Below are positions 8,537 through 16,774 of a stretch of DNA of 39,549 bases, in pieces. The notes under the pieces were generated by a model. It was not told the origin of the DNA. It saw only the letters and a list, made by a program, of their open reading frames with translations, and did not search any database. The position numbers were made by a program, and so were the translations under genes. Numbering within the stretch: the first letter of the stretch is position 1; every line of letters starts with the position of its first letter. Origin of the DNA: Sphingobium sp. (GTDB lineage: Bacteria; Pseudomonadota; Alphaproteobacteria; Sphingomonadales; Sphingomonadaceae). The stretch covers positions 1-39,549 of the forward strand of contig JAGIAZ010000023.1 in assembly GCA_017744605.1 (NCBI GenBank), in the 5' to 3' direction.

Positions 8537-9267
8537 TCAGCCTCTCCAGATCCCGTTTTCCGAATCCGGCACCGGCTAGTCCCGTCGACCTGAGCGTGAC
8601 CTGAACCGCTGAGCGCGAGATTGGCGCTCTGCCGGGCCTGGACATGGATTTCTCCGGAGCCCGTGACCGAGATGTCGGCCGTTCGCGCTTCGAGGCCCGC
8701 AGCCTGGACGCCGCCCGATCCGACGAGGACGGCCGAGACCTCGCCCGTCTGGCCGGAGAGCTCCATGGTGCCGGAGCCGTTGAGCGACAGGCGCACGGCA
8801 TTGGACCGGACATTGGCGACCTTCAGGCCACCGGAGCCGTCGAGACGCGCGGCGAATTCCCTGCTGTCGATCGTCTTGGCCTGGAGGTCGCCCGATCCGG
8901 TGATCCACACTCGCGACAGGTTCGGCATGGTGACGCGGATCGTCACAGCATGGCCGCCGGAGCCCCACCAGCCGTTGATCTTGCGCCGCTGCACGCGAAG
9001 GACACCGTCATGAACGGCGAGGCTGACATGCTTCACCGCCTGGGGATCGCCCTCGGCGCTGACCGAGAAATCCGGGCCCGACGTCACGACAACCGTGTCC
9101 GGCCCATCGAGCTTGATGCCGTCGAAATTCTTGAGGCTGCTCAGCGGGACCGCCCGCGCTTGCTCATCATCGCCGCCATCGAACCAGGTCCAAGGCGGCG
9201 AGAACGCCATGGCTATGGCGCCCGCCGCCGCGACGCCGGTCAGAAACAGGCGCGTCCTATCGCCCAT
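8524..9267 (-). CDS. Secreted head GIN (DUF2807) domain protein, first of a tandem pair
   Basis: 247 residues from ATG 9267, which has AGGAG 7 bases upstream. A hydrophobic N-terminus (FLTGVAAAGAIAMAFS) exports or anchors it. The DUF2807 core shows the same GSG turns (WITGSGDLQA, LDGSGGLKV, LNGSGTMEL, VTGSGEIHV, LSGSGHAQV) at intervals of about 20 residues. A C-terminal Cys pair (SRCRI, AECTS) matches its paralogue downstream. The two genes look like a duplication. The frame extends to 9294, but that start has no ribosome site. Confidence 0.87.
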   Translation of the reverse strand: MGDRTRLFLTGVAAAGAIAMAFSPPWTWFDGGDDEQARAVPLSSLKNFDGIKLDGPDTVVVTSGPDFSVSAEGDPQAVKHVSLAVHDGVLRVQRRKINGWWGSGGHAVTIRVTMPNLSRVWITGSGDLQAKTIDSREFAARLDGSGGLKVANVRSNAVRLSLNGSGTMELSGQTGEVSAVLVGSGGVQAAGLEARTADISVTGSGEIHVQARQSANLALSGSGHAQVDGTSRCRIRKTGSGEAECTS

Positions 9268-9359
9268 GTCCGTCTCCTGCGGATGGAGCGGCACATATGG
9301 GCGGCGTGGGGCAATGGAACCGAATGGCAGTCATGCGATCGACCGGAAGGCCTCCCTGC

Positions 9360-9399
9360 TGTATTACATCATTACAACAGTTCGGGCGGGCCGCGTCAA
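9360..9399 (-). promoter_or_regulatory. Promoter of the DUF2807 pair with overlapping operator-like palindrome
   Basis: Reading the minus strand, TTGACG (9399-9394), a 17-base spacer and TGTAAT (9376-9371) make a good sigma70-type promoter about 105 bases before the ATG. Positions 9360-9379 (TGTATTACATCATTACAACA on the plus strand) form an imperfect palindrome with TGT/ACA ends and a direct repeat ATTAC-ATC-ATTAC. It overlaps the -10 box, where a repressor of GntR/YtrA kind could bind. No regulator gene is adjacent. Confidence 0.45.
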
Positions 9400-9430
9400 T
9401 ATCGCCACATCGGAAACGCGCCGCACATAA

Positions 9431-9459
9431 GAAAACGGCGCCGGATCGCTCCGGCGCCG
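9431..9459 (-). terminator. Rho-independent terminator of carD
   Basis: A perfect 10-bp stem (9436-9445 with 9450-9459) and a TCGC/GCGA loop, followed on the minus strand by TTTTC. It lies 28 bases past the carD stop. Confidence 0.88.
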
Positions 9460-9486
9460 CCTGATAGGTCCCGAAAGACCTATGTC

Positions 9487-10017
9487 TTACTCGACGCGCT
9501 CTTTCGCATATTTGGGCGCGGCTTCGTTGAGGATCTTGAGGATCTTCTTGAGCGCGCTCGGCTCGTCCGTCTCTTCCATCGCGGCCAGTTCGCGGGCGAG
9601 GCGGCTCGAGGCCGCTTCGAAGATCTGGCGTTCGGAATAGCTCTGCTCGGGCTGGTCGTCGGCACGGAACAGGTCGCGCGTCACCTCGGCGATCGACACG
9701 AGGTCGCCCGAATTGATCTTCGCTTCATATTCCTGCGCGCGGCGCGACCACATGGTGCGCTTGACGCGCGGCTTGCCCTTGAGCGTCTCGAGCGCCTCGC
9801 CGAGCGTCTTGTCCGACGACAGCTTGCGCATGCCCACGCTCTCGGCCTTGTTGGTTGGAACGCGAAGCGTCATGCGCTCCTTTTCGAACCGCAGCACATA
9901 AAGCTCGAGATCGATACCGGCGATCTTCTGGCTCTGCAGTTCGATCACCCGGCCGACGCCATGCTTGGGATAAACGACATAGTCGCCGACGTCGAAAGAC
10001 AGCGCTTTTGCAGCCAT
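9487..10017 (-). CDS. carD: CarD-family RNA-polymerase-binding transcription regulator
   Basis: 176 residues. The N-terminal CarD/CdnL Tudor-like domain has DYVVYPKHGVGRVIEL and binds the RNA polymerase beta subunit; the helical C-terminus (MWSRRAQEYEAKINSGD, RDLFRADDQPEQSYSER) contacts promoter DNA and stabilises open complexes at housekeeping promoters. ATG at 10017 is preceded by GAAAGG. The open frame continues to 10140 but has no family similarity there. It ends at a strong terminator; fdxA upstream on the same strand has its own 237-base leader between. Confidence 0.95.
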   Translation of the reverse strand: MAAKALSFDVGDYVVYPKHGVGRVIELQSQKIAGIDLELYVLRFEKERMTLRVPTNKAESVGMRKLSSDKTLGEALETLKGKPRVKRTMWSRRAQEYEAKINSGDLVSIAEVTRDLFRADDQPEQSYSERQIFEAASSRLARELAAMEETDEPSALKKILKILNEAAPKYAKERVE

Positions 10018-10254
10018 TCTTGCGAACCTTTCTCTATTTGAATTGGCTTGGCTGAAAATGAACGCGGGCATGAAGTCGGATGATTGTCCGATGCCCGCTG
10101 ATAGCCATGCGATCATGCTCCTTAGCGATGCTGTACGCAAACGCTTCGCAAGCCAATTAACAGATTCGTCACAAAAAAGCCAGCGCGGCGTTATGCGTTA
10201 ACCTTGATGGGAGATGACGCAATTTTATTGCATCCCCCCAACAAGATGGGCCTT

Positions 10255-10593
10255 TCAGCTCCCTTCGCCGGGCTCCGCCGAAAAATATTTGTCGAACTTG
10301 CCGGGCTGGCCCTTGTGCTCGTCGGCATCGGCCGGCTGCTCGCCCTTGGTGGTGATGTTGGGCCATTGGGCAGAATAGGTGGCATTGAGCTCGAGCCACT
10401 GCTCGAGACCGCCCTCGGTATCGGGCAGGATGGCTTCGGCCGGGCATTCCGGCTCGCACACGCCGCAATCGATGCACTCGTTGGGATTGATGACGAGCAT
10501 GTTCTCGCCCTCATAGAAGCAGTCCACCGGACAGACCTCGACGCAGTCCATATATTTGCAGCGGATGCATGCATCGGTCACGACGTAGGTCAT
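10255..10593 (-). CDS. fdxA: 7Fe-type ferredoxin FdxA
   Basis: 112 residues. The N-terminal [21 protein letters not shown] and [12 protein letters not shown] clusters give the cysteine spacing of the FdxA seven/eight-iron ferredoxins, carrying one [3Fe-4S] and one [4Fe-4S] centre. The C-terminal extension with [13 protein letters not shown] is family-typical. It carries electrons in the cytoplasm; the partner is not evident. The upstream in-frame extension is ignored because the family starts with MTYVV. Position next to carD and the S4 protein is usual in sphingomonads. Confidence 0.95.
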   Translation of the reverse strand: MTYVVTDACIRCKYMDCVEVCPVDCFYEGENMLVINPNECIDCGVCEPECPAEAILPDTEGGLEQWLELNATYSAQWPNITTKGEQPADADEHKGQPGKFDKYFSAEPGEGS

Positions 10594-10839
10594 GGCGGCC
10601 TTTCCCTTGTTGGTCTTCAGTCCCGGGCAGCTATGCCACGGCGTTCGTGCCGCGATATGCATCCTGCTCGCGAGCGTCAATAAGCTTGGCGGCTACTGCG
10701 CGCCCGAAGGAGGCGGTGGCGCGAATTGATGGACGAACCGCACCGAGAGCCCGGTTTCTCCCGCAGCGCGCCGTTTCGGGTCGGTTATGTGCTGCTGGAT
10801 GATGAAGAGCGTCTCTGAGCCACCGTCGGGAAGCGAGAA

Positions 10840-11133
10840 TCAATCGGCCTTCGGGTCGCCCGGCGTGATCGCGCTATAGCAGAGCTGCGCCTCGATGAAG
10901 GGGCCGCGCCGCATCGGCAGCTTCTCGATGCGGATCACGCGAACCACGTCGCCCTGCGGCACGGTGATGAGGTCTCCGACCCGCACCGGCGTGTGCGCGC
11001 GCTCGACGCGGCGGCCGTTGAGGCGGATGATGCCGCGCTCGGCCAGTGCCTGCGCTCGCGATCGGTCCGGCGCGAGGCGCACGAACCAGAGATATTTGTC
11101 GATGCGCAGCGTGGGGCCGTGACCGTCCGACAT
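10840..11133 (-). CDS. S4-domain RNA-binding protein (Hsp15-like)
   Basis: 97 residues. RIDKYLWFVRLAPDRSRAQALAERG and IRLNGRRVERAHTPVRVGD form an S4 RNA-binding fold, as in the ribosome-associated heat-shock protein Hsp15. The ATG at 11133 is 16 bases after the stop of the helicase gene, so it is probably co-transcribed with it; both would act on RNA. A much longer open frame on this strand overlaps the helicase and is not coding. Confidence 0.9.
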   Translation of the reverse strand: MSDGHGPTLRIDKYLWFVRLAPDRSRAQALAERGIIRLNGRRVERAHTPVRVGDLITVPQGDVVRVIRIEKLPMRRGPFIEAQLCYSAITPGDPKAD

Positions 11134-11149
11134 GCGACGCGAGCGGGGC

Positions 11150-13933
11150 CTACTCGTCCTTGCCGAGCAATGCGGCGAGGCCGGCCAGGCCCTTGCCCGT
11201 TGCAACGAGCGGCGCCTGACGCGGACGATCGCGATCCCGCGGACCGCCGCCATGCTGCGGCTTGGGCCCGCGCGGCGGACGAGGCGGACGCCCCTCCCCG
11301 TCCCTGCCGTCCGCAGCCCGGTCGCGCCTTTGGTCGCCGGACTTGCCCCGGAACTTGCCGCGATCTGCCTGCGCGCCCTCCGGCTTTGCGCCTTGCTGCG
11401 CGCGGTCTCGCTGTGGCCCGCGGCGCGGGCCGCGCTCCGGCTTGGGACGCGGCCTGGGCCGGCCGCGGAACTGCCAGTTCGGCGCGCCCTCGGCCGCTTC
11501 GGGCAGGGGCTTGAAGCCGGCCTGCCGCATGAGATCGAGGAAGGCCGCTTCGCTGAGGCCGATGGAGACGATGGTCGGATCGGTAGCCAGATAAGGCTTG
11601 CCCGCCGCGATCGCCTCATGCGCACCGCGGGCCAGCCGCTCGGCCATGTCGATGCGCAACAGGCTGTTGTCGAGCTTGCGGAAACCGGCGATGCGCGCGC
11701 CGATCTCATCGACCGGCAGCGAGCCGTCCTCATCCGGGCCGATCAGCACCACGCCCGCCTGCGGCAGCGCCACCAGCGGCTTGGCGCGCTTGAGCGACAG
11801 CAGCACCATGCGCCACTGCGCCGCGCCGGGCTTCATCAGGCCGGGATGGTAGAGGTCCATGACGCCGATCACGACGCCCGCCTTGCGCAGGTGAGCGCGG
11901 TCTTCCTTGCTGACCTGGGCCAGCGATTCGTCGAGCAGGTTGCGCGCCATGATCCCGCCGGCATCGGCCAGCTGGGCGAGCACGGCGCGCACGGATGCAG
12001 GCATCTCGGGATCCTGCGAGCCCTCGTCCATCTTGATCAGCGCCGGGACATGCCGCTCGAGCTGGCCCTTGATCCAGACGCCGAGCCGCTCGGACACGCC
12101 GTGCTGGATCTCCGGCGCGAGCGCCGACAGCCCGGAATCGAGCATGAGTTCGGGTGCCAGCTGCCGCTGACCGCCCTTGAGCGTCGCGACCGCATGTCCG
12201 TTCCAGACGATTTGTGCTTCGCCCGCCGGAGGGCTGGCCAGCGTGAACGCCTTGTCGTCCACGGCCAGCAATGCCTGAGCCATCTCGTTCAAATGTGCAC
12301 CCAGTCTCCGTTCGGCGGCGGCGAGCAGCATGCGCTTCTCACCCGCCCTTGCAGTGGGATCGACCGCGAAGCGGAAGCCGCGCATGGTGCCGATCCTGTG
12401 TCCGTCCACTGTTACCGCGCCGCTTGCGTCCACGTCTACGGGCAAAAGCGTGTTATCGCGTCCGGCGTTGCGCAAAAGTACCGAACTGCGCGCATCGACG
12501 AAACGCTGGCGCAGCGCACCGTGCAGCGCATCGGACAAGCGGTCTTCCAGCGCCCGCGCGCGCGCCGCCATCTCGGCGGGCTGCTGCAGCCAGTCGTCGC
12601 GCTGCGCCACATAGCTCCAGATGCGCACCGCCGCGATGCGCCCGGCAAGGTCGTCGACATCGCCCTGGACATTGTCGAGCCGCGCGATCTGGCCGGCAAA
12701 GAAGTCCTGGGGGATGAAGGCCTTGCCCTGGCTGAGATAGGTCCACAGGCGGTGGACGGTGCGGGCATGATGCTCGAGCCCGAGCTTCTGGAAGTCCGGC
12801 ACCGAGCAGGCCGCCCAGAGGCGCGCGACCTGCGTCTTGCCGACCGCACGCTCGTGAACGTCAGGCAGGTCGGTGAGATATTTGAGGACGGCTAGGTCGA
12901 TCGCTTCGGGCGCGGCGCGCAGCCCCTCCAGGGCCGGTCGCCGCTCCAGCGCATTCATCAGCGCGCCGACCGACTCCATCGGCAGTTCCGCCTCGCGCCA
13001 GAAAATCTGCTCGATGGGGTCGAAGCGATGCGCCTCGATTCGCTCGACTTCCTCGGCGGTGAAGGCCGGCGGCCCGTCCGGCGAACCCAGGTCGCCGAAC
13101 GTGCCGTCCTTCTGGTGACGCCCGGCCCGCCCGGCGATCTGCGCCATTTCCGAAACGGTGAGGCGGCGCGCCCGATGCCCGTCGAACTTGCGCAGAGACG
13201 CGAAGGCGACGTGGTCGACGTCGAGGTTGAGACCCATGCCGATGGCGTCGGTCGCGACGAGATAATCGACCTCGCCGGCCTCGAACATCGCGACCTGGGC
13301 ATTGCGCGTGGCCGGACTCAGCGCGCCCATCACCACCGCACAACCGCCGCGCAACCGCCGCAGCATCTCGGCGACGCGATAGACTTCATCCACGGAGAAG
13401 GCGACGATCGCCGAGCGCCGGGGCAGGCGCGACAGCTTGCGCGACCCGGCATAGCTGAGCGTCGAGAAGCGGGGCCGCGAAATGATCTCGGCCTTGGGCA
13501 GGAGCGTCTTGACCAGGGACGCCATGCTCGCCGAGCCGAGCAGCATCGTCTCCTCGCGCCCGCGCGCATGAAGAATGCGGTCGGTGAAGATATGGCCCCG
13601 CTCGGGATCGGCCGCGAGCTGGATCTCGTCGACCGCGACGAACGCGAAGTCGTTGAGCGACCCGATCCCGCCGCGCGTCGGCATGGCCTCGACGGTGCTG
13701 AGCACATAGCGGGCATTGGGCGGCAGGATGCGCTCCTCGCCGGTCAGCAGCGCGACCTGGTCGGGCCCCTTGATCCGGCAGACGCGATCATAGACCTCTC
13801 GCGCCAGCAGGCGCAGCGGGAAGCCCATGAGACCGCTGGAATGACCGCACATCCGCTCGATCGCGAGATGGGTCTTGCCGGTGTTGGTTGGCCCAAGCAC
13901 GGCCATATGGGCCGAACGGGCAAAGCTCGTCAT
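11150..13933 (-). CDS. SUV3-like DExH RNA helicase with basic C-terminal tail
   Basis: 927 residues. Walker A is GPTNTGKT (14-21), the DExH box VAVDEIQLAADPERG, motif III-like LLGSASM, and motif VI QIAGRAGRHQKDG. The GLNLDVDHVAFASLRKFDG segment and the order of motifs fit the SUV3/MgpS helicases found in alphaproteobacteria and mitochondria, where they work in RNA turnover. From about residue 822 the protein is low complexity, rich in Arg, Pro, Gly and Asp (RGRPRPRPKPERGPRRG), probably disordered and RNA-binding. The S4 protein gene follows directly. Confidence 0.92.
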   Translation of the reverse strand: MTSFARSAHMAVLGPTNTGKTHLAIERMCGHSSGLMGFPLRLLAREVYDRVCRIKGPDQVALLTGEERILPPNARYVLSTVEAMPTRGGIGSLNDFAFVAVDEIQLAADPERGHIFTDRILHARGREETMLLGSASMASLVKTLLPKAEIISRPRFSTLSYAGSRKLSRLPRRSAIVAFSVDEVYRVAEMLRRLRGGCAVVMGALSPATRNAQVAMFEAGEVDYLVATDAIGMGLNLDVDHVAFASLRKFDGHRARRLTVSEMAQIAGRAGRHQKDGTFGDLGSPDGPPAFTAEEVERIEAHRFDPIEQIFWREAELPMESVGALMNALERRPALEGLRAAPEAIDLAVLKYLTDLPDVHERAVGKTQVARLWAACSVPDFQKLGLEHHARTVHRLWTYLSQGKAFIPQDFFAGQIARLDNVQGDVDDLAGRIAAVRIWSYVAQRDDWLQQPAEMAARARALEDRLSDALHGALRQRFVDARSSVLLRNAGRDNTLLPVDVDASGAVTVDGHRIGTMRGFRFAVDPTARAGEKRMLLAAAERRLGAHLNEMAQALLAVDDKAFTLASPPAGEAQIVWNGHAVATLKGGQRQLAPELMLDSGLSALAPEIQHGVSERLGVWIKGQLERHVPALIKMDEGSQDPEMPASVRAVLAQLADAGGIMARNLLDESLAQVSKEDRAHLRKAGVVIGVMDLYHPGLMKPGAAQWRMVLLSLKRAKPLVALPQAGVVLIGPDEDGSLPVDEIGARIAGFRKLDNSLLRIDMAERLARGAHEAIAAGKPYLATDPTIVSIGLSEAAFLDLMRQAGFKPLPEAAEGAPNWQFRGRPRPRPKPERGPRRGPQRDRAQQGAKPEGAQADRGKFRGKSGDQRRDRAADGRDGEGRPPRPPRGPKPQHGGGPRDRDRPRQAPLVATGKGLAGLAALLGKDE

Positions 13934-13983
13934 GATGGATCAGGACATGGGGGACTTGGCCGGCGAGAGCAAGAGCGCGACTC

Positions 13984-14697
13984 CTAACCGGACGGCGGAA
14001 GGGCCATCGACCGGCGATGGCGGTCCTTCGCATAGATCTCGGCGCGCGCAAGCAACAGGTCCAGATCGTCGCGGCTGATGTCGATGCTGTCCGGCAATTC
14101 GTCGAGCGCGCGGTCGATATCCTCGACGTGGAAACCGGCCGCCACGCGCAGGGCTTCGATGTCCTTGGGCGGCAGCGGCGCATGGTGCGGATAGCTGTGG
14201 CCGGTGGCGCGATGGAAGGCCATGCCGAGGGAAACCAGGACGATGGAATTGATCGCCACCGGCGCCAAGGCAAAGGCGAAACCAGCGGCATGGACGGCCG
14301 GCCCGCCGATCACGGCGGTGAGCGCCGCCGCACCGCCAGGCGGGTGCAGACAGCGGAAGGCGGACATGACGAAGATCGCCCCGCCGACGGCCAGCCCGGC
14401 TGCCAGTGCCAGGTCGGGGGTCGCTTTGGCGGCGGCCACGCCGACCAGCGTCGAGAGCATGTTGCCGCCGACCACGGACCATGGCTGCGCGAGCGGGCTC
14501 GCCGGCACGGCATAGACGAGCACCGCCGATGCGCCGACCGGCGCGACGATGAAGGGGACGTCCGACGCCGAGAGCTGGAACCGCCCGCACAAAAGGACCG
14601 TCAGCACGATACCGATGGCCGCGCCCGCGCAGGCGAGCAGCCGCGGCACGAGATGCGTGCCCGGCAGCAGCGGCTTCATCCAGGAGAGGCGCCTCAT
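13984..14697 (-). CDS. HPP-family integral membrane protein
   Basis: 237 residues. Four hydrophobic segments (about 18-37, 48-66, 76-112 broken, 135-160) surround the family signature CLHPPGGAAALTAV with HPP at 118-120. The last 75 residues are hydrophilic and acidic (IDRALDELPDSIDISRDDLD). Some HPP proteins are implicated in nitrite transport in plastids and cyanobacteria, but the bacterial role is generally unproved. It lies 50 bases upstream of the helicase on the same strand and may share a transcript. Confidence 0.88.
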   Translation of the reverse strand: MRRLSWMKPLLPGTHLVPRLLACAGAAIGIVLTVLLCGRFQLSASDVPFIVAPVGASAVLVYAVPASPLAQPWSVVGGNMLSTLVGVAAAKATPDLALAAGLAVGGAIFVMSAFRCLHPPGGAAALTAVIGGPAVHAAGFAFALAPVAINSIVLVSLGMAFHRATGHSYPHHAPLPPKDIEALRVAAGFHVEDIDRALDELPDSIDISRDDLDLLLARAEIYAKDRHRRSMALPPSG

Positions 14698-15037
14698 TCA
14701 ATCTCCGCGTGTCGGCAAGGGCGCGCTTCTTGCGTCGAAGCACCGAAAAGGCCAGCCCAGTTTTAATAAGCGGGGCGCAAGTCCTTGTTTCGCACGTCCG
14801 TCCCAAGAGGCCGGATGCGCTGCCGTCCTTCGCGTCGAAAGTTCACGTCGAAAGGGAGTTCAAGGCAAGGACTGCCGAACCACATGGTTCCAGCGTTTCC
14901 CGGGGACGCGACGGCATACGGACTGTTCGCCGATACCCTCGCACAGCTTGTCGCAGGCCCGACTCCGCTGGACCGGTCTTCATTTGACATTAACCCTCCT
15001 CGTTCACAAAAGCGCGCGGCCAGAGCGCCTTCGGGGG
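14698..15037 (+). other. 340-base gene-free leader upstream of the M23 peptidase
   Basis: Divergent region between the HPP gene and the M23 peptidase. No convincing gene is seen on either strand. It contains complementary octamers AGTCCTTG (14780-14787) and CAAGGACT (14866-14873) that could close a 94-base stem-loop, and a 9-base direct repeat CGTCGAAAG at 14833 and 14846. It probably holds two promoters and a 5' leader. Confidence 0.4.
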
Positions 15038-16642
15038 ATGGTATTTTTCGCGGTGTTTCAGAAGATTGACTTCAATCCCGGCAAAGGGAGCCCGGCCGGC
15101 GCGCTGCGTCTGAGCGGGCCGGCGCGCGCGATTGCGCTCGCCCGGAGCGGGGATTGGCGCGACGGGATCGAAGCCTGGGCGCACCGCACGGACCTGGCGC
15201 CCGATCTCGGCCGCGACATCGGCACACGCACCTGGTGGCGAGGCCTCTTCACCTGCCTCATGCTCTGTGCGCTCACCATTTCGCTTTCACCCGGTTTCCG
15301 CGCCATTCCCGGCCCGGTCCCCGGCGCGGTCGGCGAGCGGCATTTCGACCAGTATCGCGCGCAGATGGTCAACGCGCTTGCGCTCGGCGCCGACAGCGGC
15401 ATGCATATGGGCCCGACCGACGCCGTCTCGCCCCTCGCGGAGACGCCGGAGCGCCCGCACATCGAACTCGATGCAGCCATAGGTGATGGCGCCAGCTTCG
15501 CCAGCACGCTTTCGCGCTCGGGCGTCAGCGAGACCGACGCGCAGGATGCGCTCGTCCTGATCTCGCAAGCGGTTTCGCCAGGCTCGATCGCCGCCGGCAC
15601 GCGCGTCCGCATGGTGCTCGGCCGCCGCGCCAATCGAAACGTGCCGCGCCCGCTCGACAAGCTGGCCGTGCGCGCCAGGCTCGAGCTGGCGCTCGAACTC
15701 AATCGCGTGGATGGCCGACTGACCATGACGCGCATCCCGATCGCCGTCGACGATACGCCGCTGCGCATCCGCGGCACCGTCGGCGGCGGCCTCTATCGCG
15801 CAGCCCGTGCGGCGGGCGCCGATCCCTCGACGATCCAGGCCTATCTCAAGGTGCTGGCGACCCGGCTCGACATCGGCACCGGCGTTCGCGCCGAGGACCA
15901 GTTCGACATGATCGTCGCGCATCGCCGCGCCGCCACGGGCGAGACCGAGACCGGCGCGCTGCTTTACGCCGGCCTCAATCGTGGCCACGGCAAAAGCCTC
16001 GACATGCTGAAATGGCCCCTCGACGGTCACGACCAATGGTTCGAGGCATCCGGCGTCGGCGAGAGCCGCGGCACGCTGGCCTCGCCCGTCTCGGGCGGAC
16101 GGATCAGCTCGTCCTATGGCGCGCGCATGCACCCGATCCTGGGCTATCTGCGCATGCATGCCGGGATCGATATCGCGGCGCCTTATGGCACGCCGATCCG
16201 GGCGGTGACCGATGGCACGGTCTCCTTCTCGGGCTGGCATGGCGGCCATGGCAATTATGTGAAGGTCAATCATGCCGGCGGGATCGCCACGGGCTATGGC
16301 CATATGAGCCGGATCGCGGCCCGCGTCGGCCAGAAGGTCTCGCGCGGCCAGGTGATCGGCTATGTCGGCTCGACCGGCCTCTCGACCGGCCCGCACCTGC
16401 ATTATGAGCTGTTCAAGAACGGCACCTCGATCAACCCCAACTCGATCAAGTTCACCCAGGTCGCGCAACTCAGCGGCAAGGCGCTGGCCGCGTTCAAGGC
16501 GCGCCTGGCGCAACTCAAGGGCCTGTCCGCCGGCATCCGCACCGAGCCGGTGAAGATCGCCGCGACGGCAAAACCCGCCCTCGCGCCCGCAGCAACCGCC
16601 GGTGGCGGCACACCCGTCGGCCGCACCGCAAAAGCACGCTGA
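15038..16642 (+). CDS. M23-family (LytM) cell-wall metallopeptidase, membrane-anchored
   Basis: 534 residues from ATG 15038; GTG 15053 is an alternative start. A hydrophobic helix (about 70-85, FTCLMLCALTISLS) makes it a single-pass inner-membrane protein with a periplasmic body. A long middle domain (about 140-320) resembles the OapA/LysM-like region found before many LytM domains. The LytM domain has zinc ligands H374 and D378 (HAGID) and H455 (HLHYE), plus H422 and H453 as catalytic candidates, so it looks active on peptidoglycan cross-bridges or as a septal remodelling enzyme. The C-terminus is Ala-rich. Confidence 0.93.
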   Translation: MVFFAVFQKIDFNPGKGSPAGALRLSGPARAIALARSGDWRDGIEAWAHRTDLAPDLGRDIGTRTWWRGLFTCLMLCALTISLSPGFRAIPGPVPGAVGERHFDQYRAQMVNALALGADSGMHMGPTDAVSPLAETPERPHIELDAAIGDGASFASTLSRSGVSETDAQDALVLISQAVSPGSIAAGTRVRMVLGRRANRNVPRPLDKLAVRARLELALELNRVDGRLTMTRIPIAVDDTPLRIRGTVGGGLYRAARAAGADPSTIQAYLKVLATRLDIGTGVRAEDQFDMIVAHRRAATGETETGALLYAGLNRGHGKSLDMLKWPLDGHDQWFEASGVGESRGTLASPVSGGRISSSYGARMHPILGYLRMHAGIDIAAPYGTPIRAVTDGTVSFSGWHGGHGNYVKVNHAGGIATGYGHMSRIAARVGQKVSRGQVIGYVGSTGLSTGPHLHYELFKNGTSINPNSIKFTQVAQLSGKALAAFKARLAQLKGLSAGIRTEPVKIAATAKPALAPAATAGGGTPVGRTAKAR

Positions 16643-16755
16643 GCCTCCATTCATCGGCCAGTCAGCCGGACGGGCCCAAGGCGCGCTCATCGCCCCGGTT
16701 GTTTCGCACGTGCGATAATTCGAAGAAATCGGCATTGCCAAAGTCGCTTTCACAG

Positions 16756-16774
16756 GTATGTTATATCATATGAC
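16756..16774 (+). promoter_or_regulatory. Palindrome over the receptor start codon, candidate Zur-type operator
   Basis: GTATGTTATATCATATGAC is a 19-base AT-rich imperfect palindrome (GT.AT...ATAT...AT.AC) in a GC-rich region, overlapping the start of a ZnuD-like receptor. The ATGTTATA half resembles Zur/Fur-family half sites. The Zur assignment is inference from the gene it precedes. Confidence 0.35.

Noticed and set aside
10631..10843. A 70-codon minus-strand frame between the S4 gene and fdxA
   Set aside because: No ribosome site, motif or hydrophobic pattern; it runs across the fdxA upstream region.
11132..12895. A 587-codon open frame on the plus strand opposite the helicase
   Set aside because: It overlaps the SUV3-like helicase fully, has no recognised motif, and is rich in His and Arg as antisense frames usually are.
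14763..14990. A 75-codon minus-strand frame in the leader of the M23 peptidase
   Set aside because: No ribosome site and no recognisable composition; too weak to call.
15287..16753. A 488-codon minus-strand frame over the M23 peptidase
   Set aside because: Antisense to a gene with intact zinc and LytM motifs; no ribosome site or family match.
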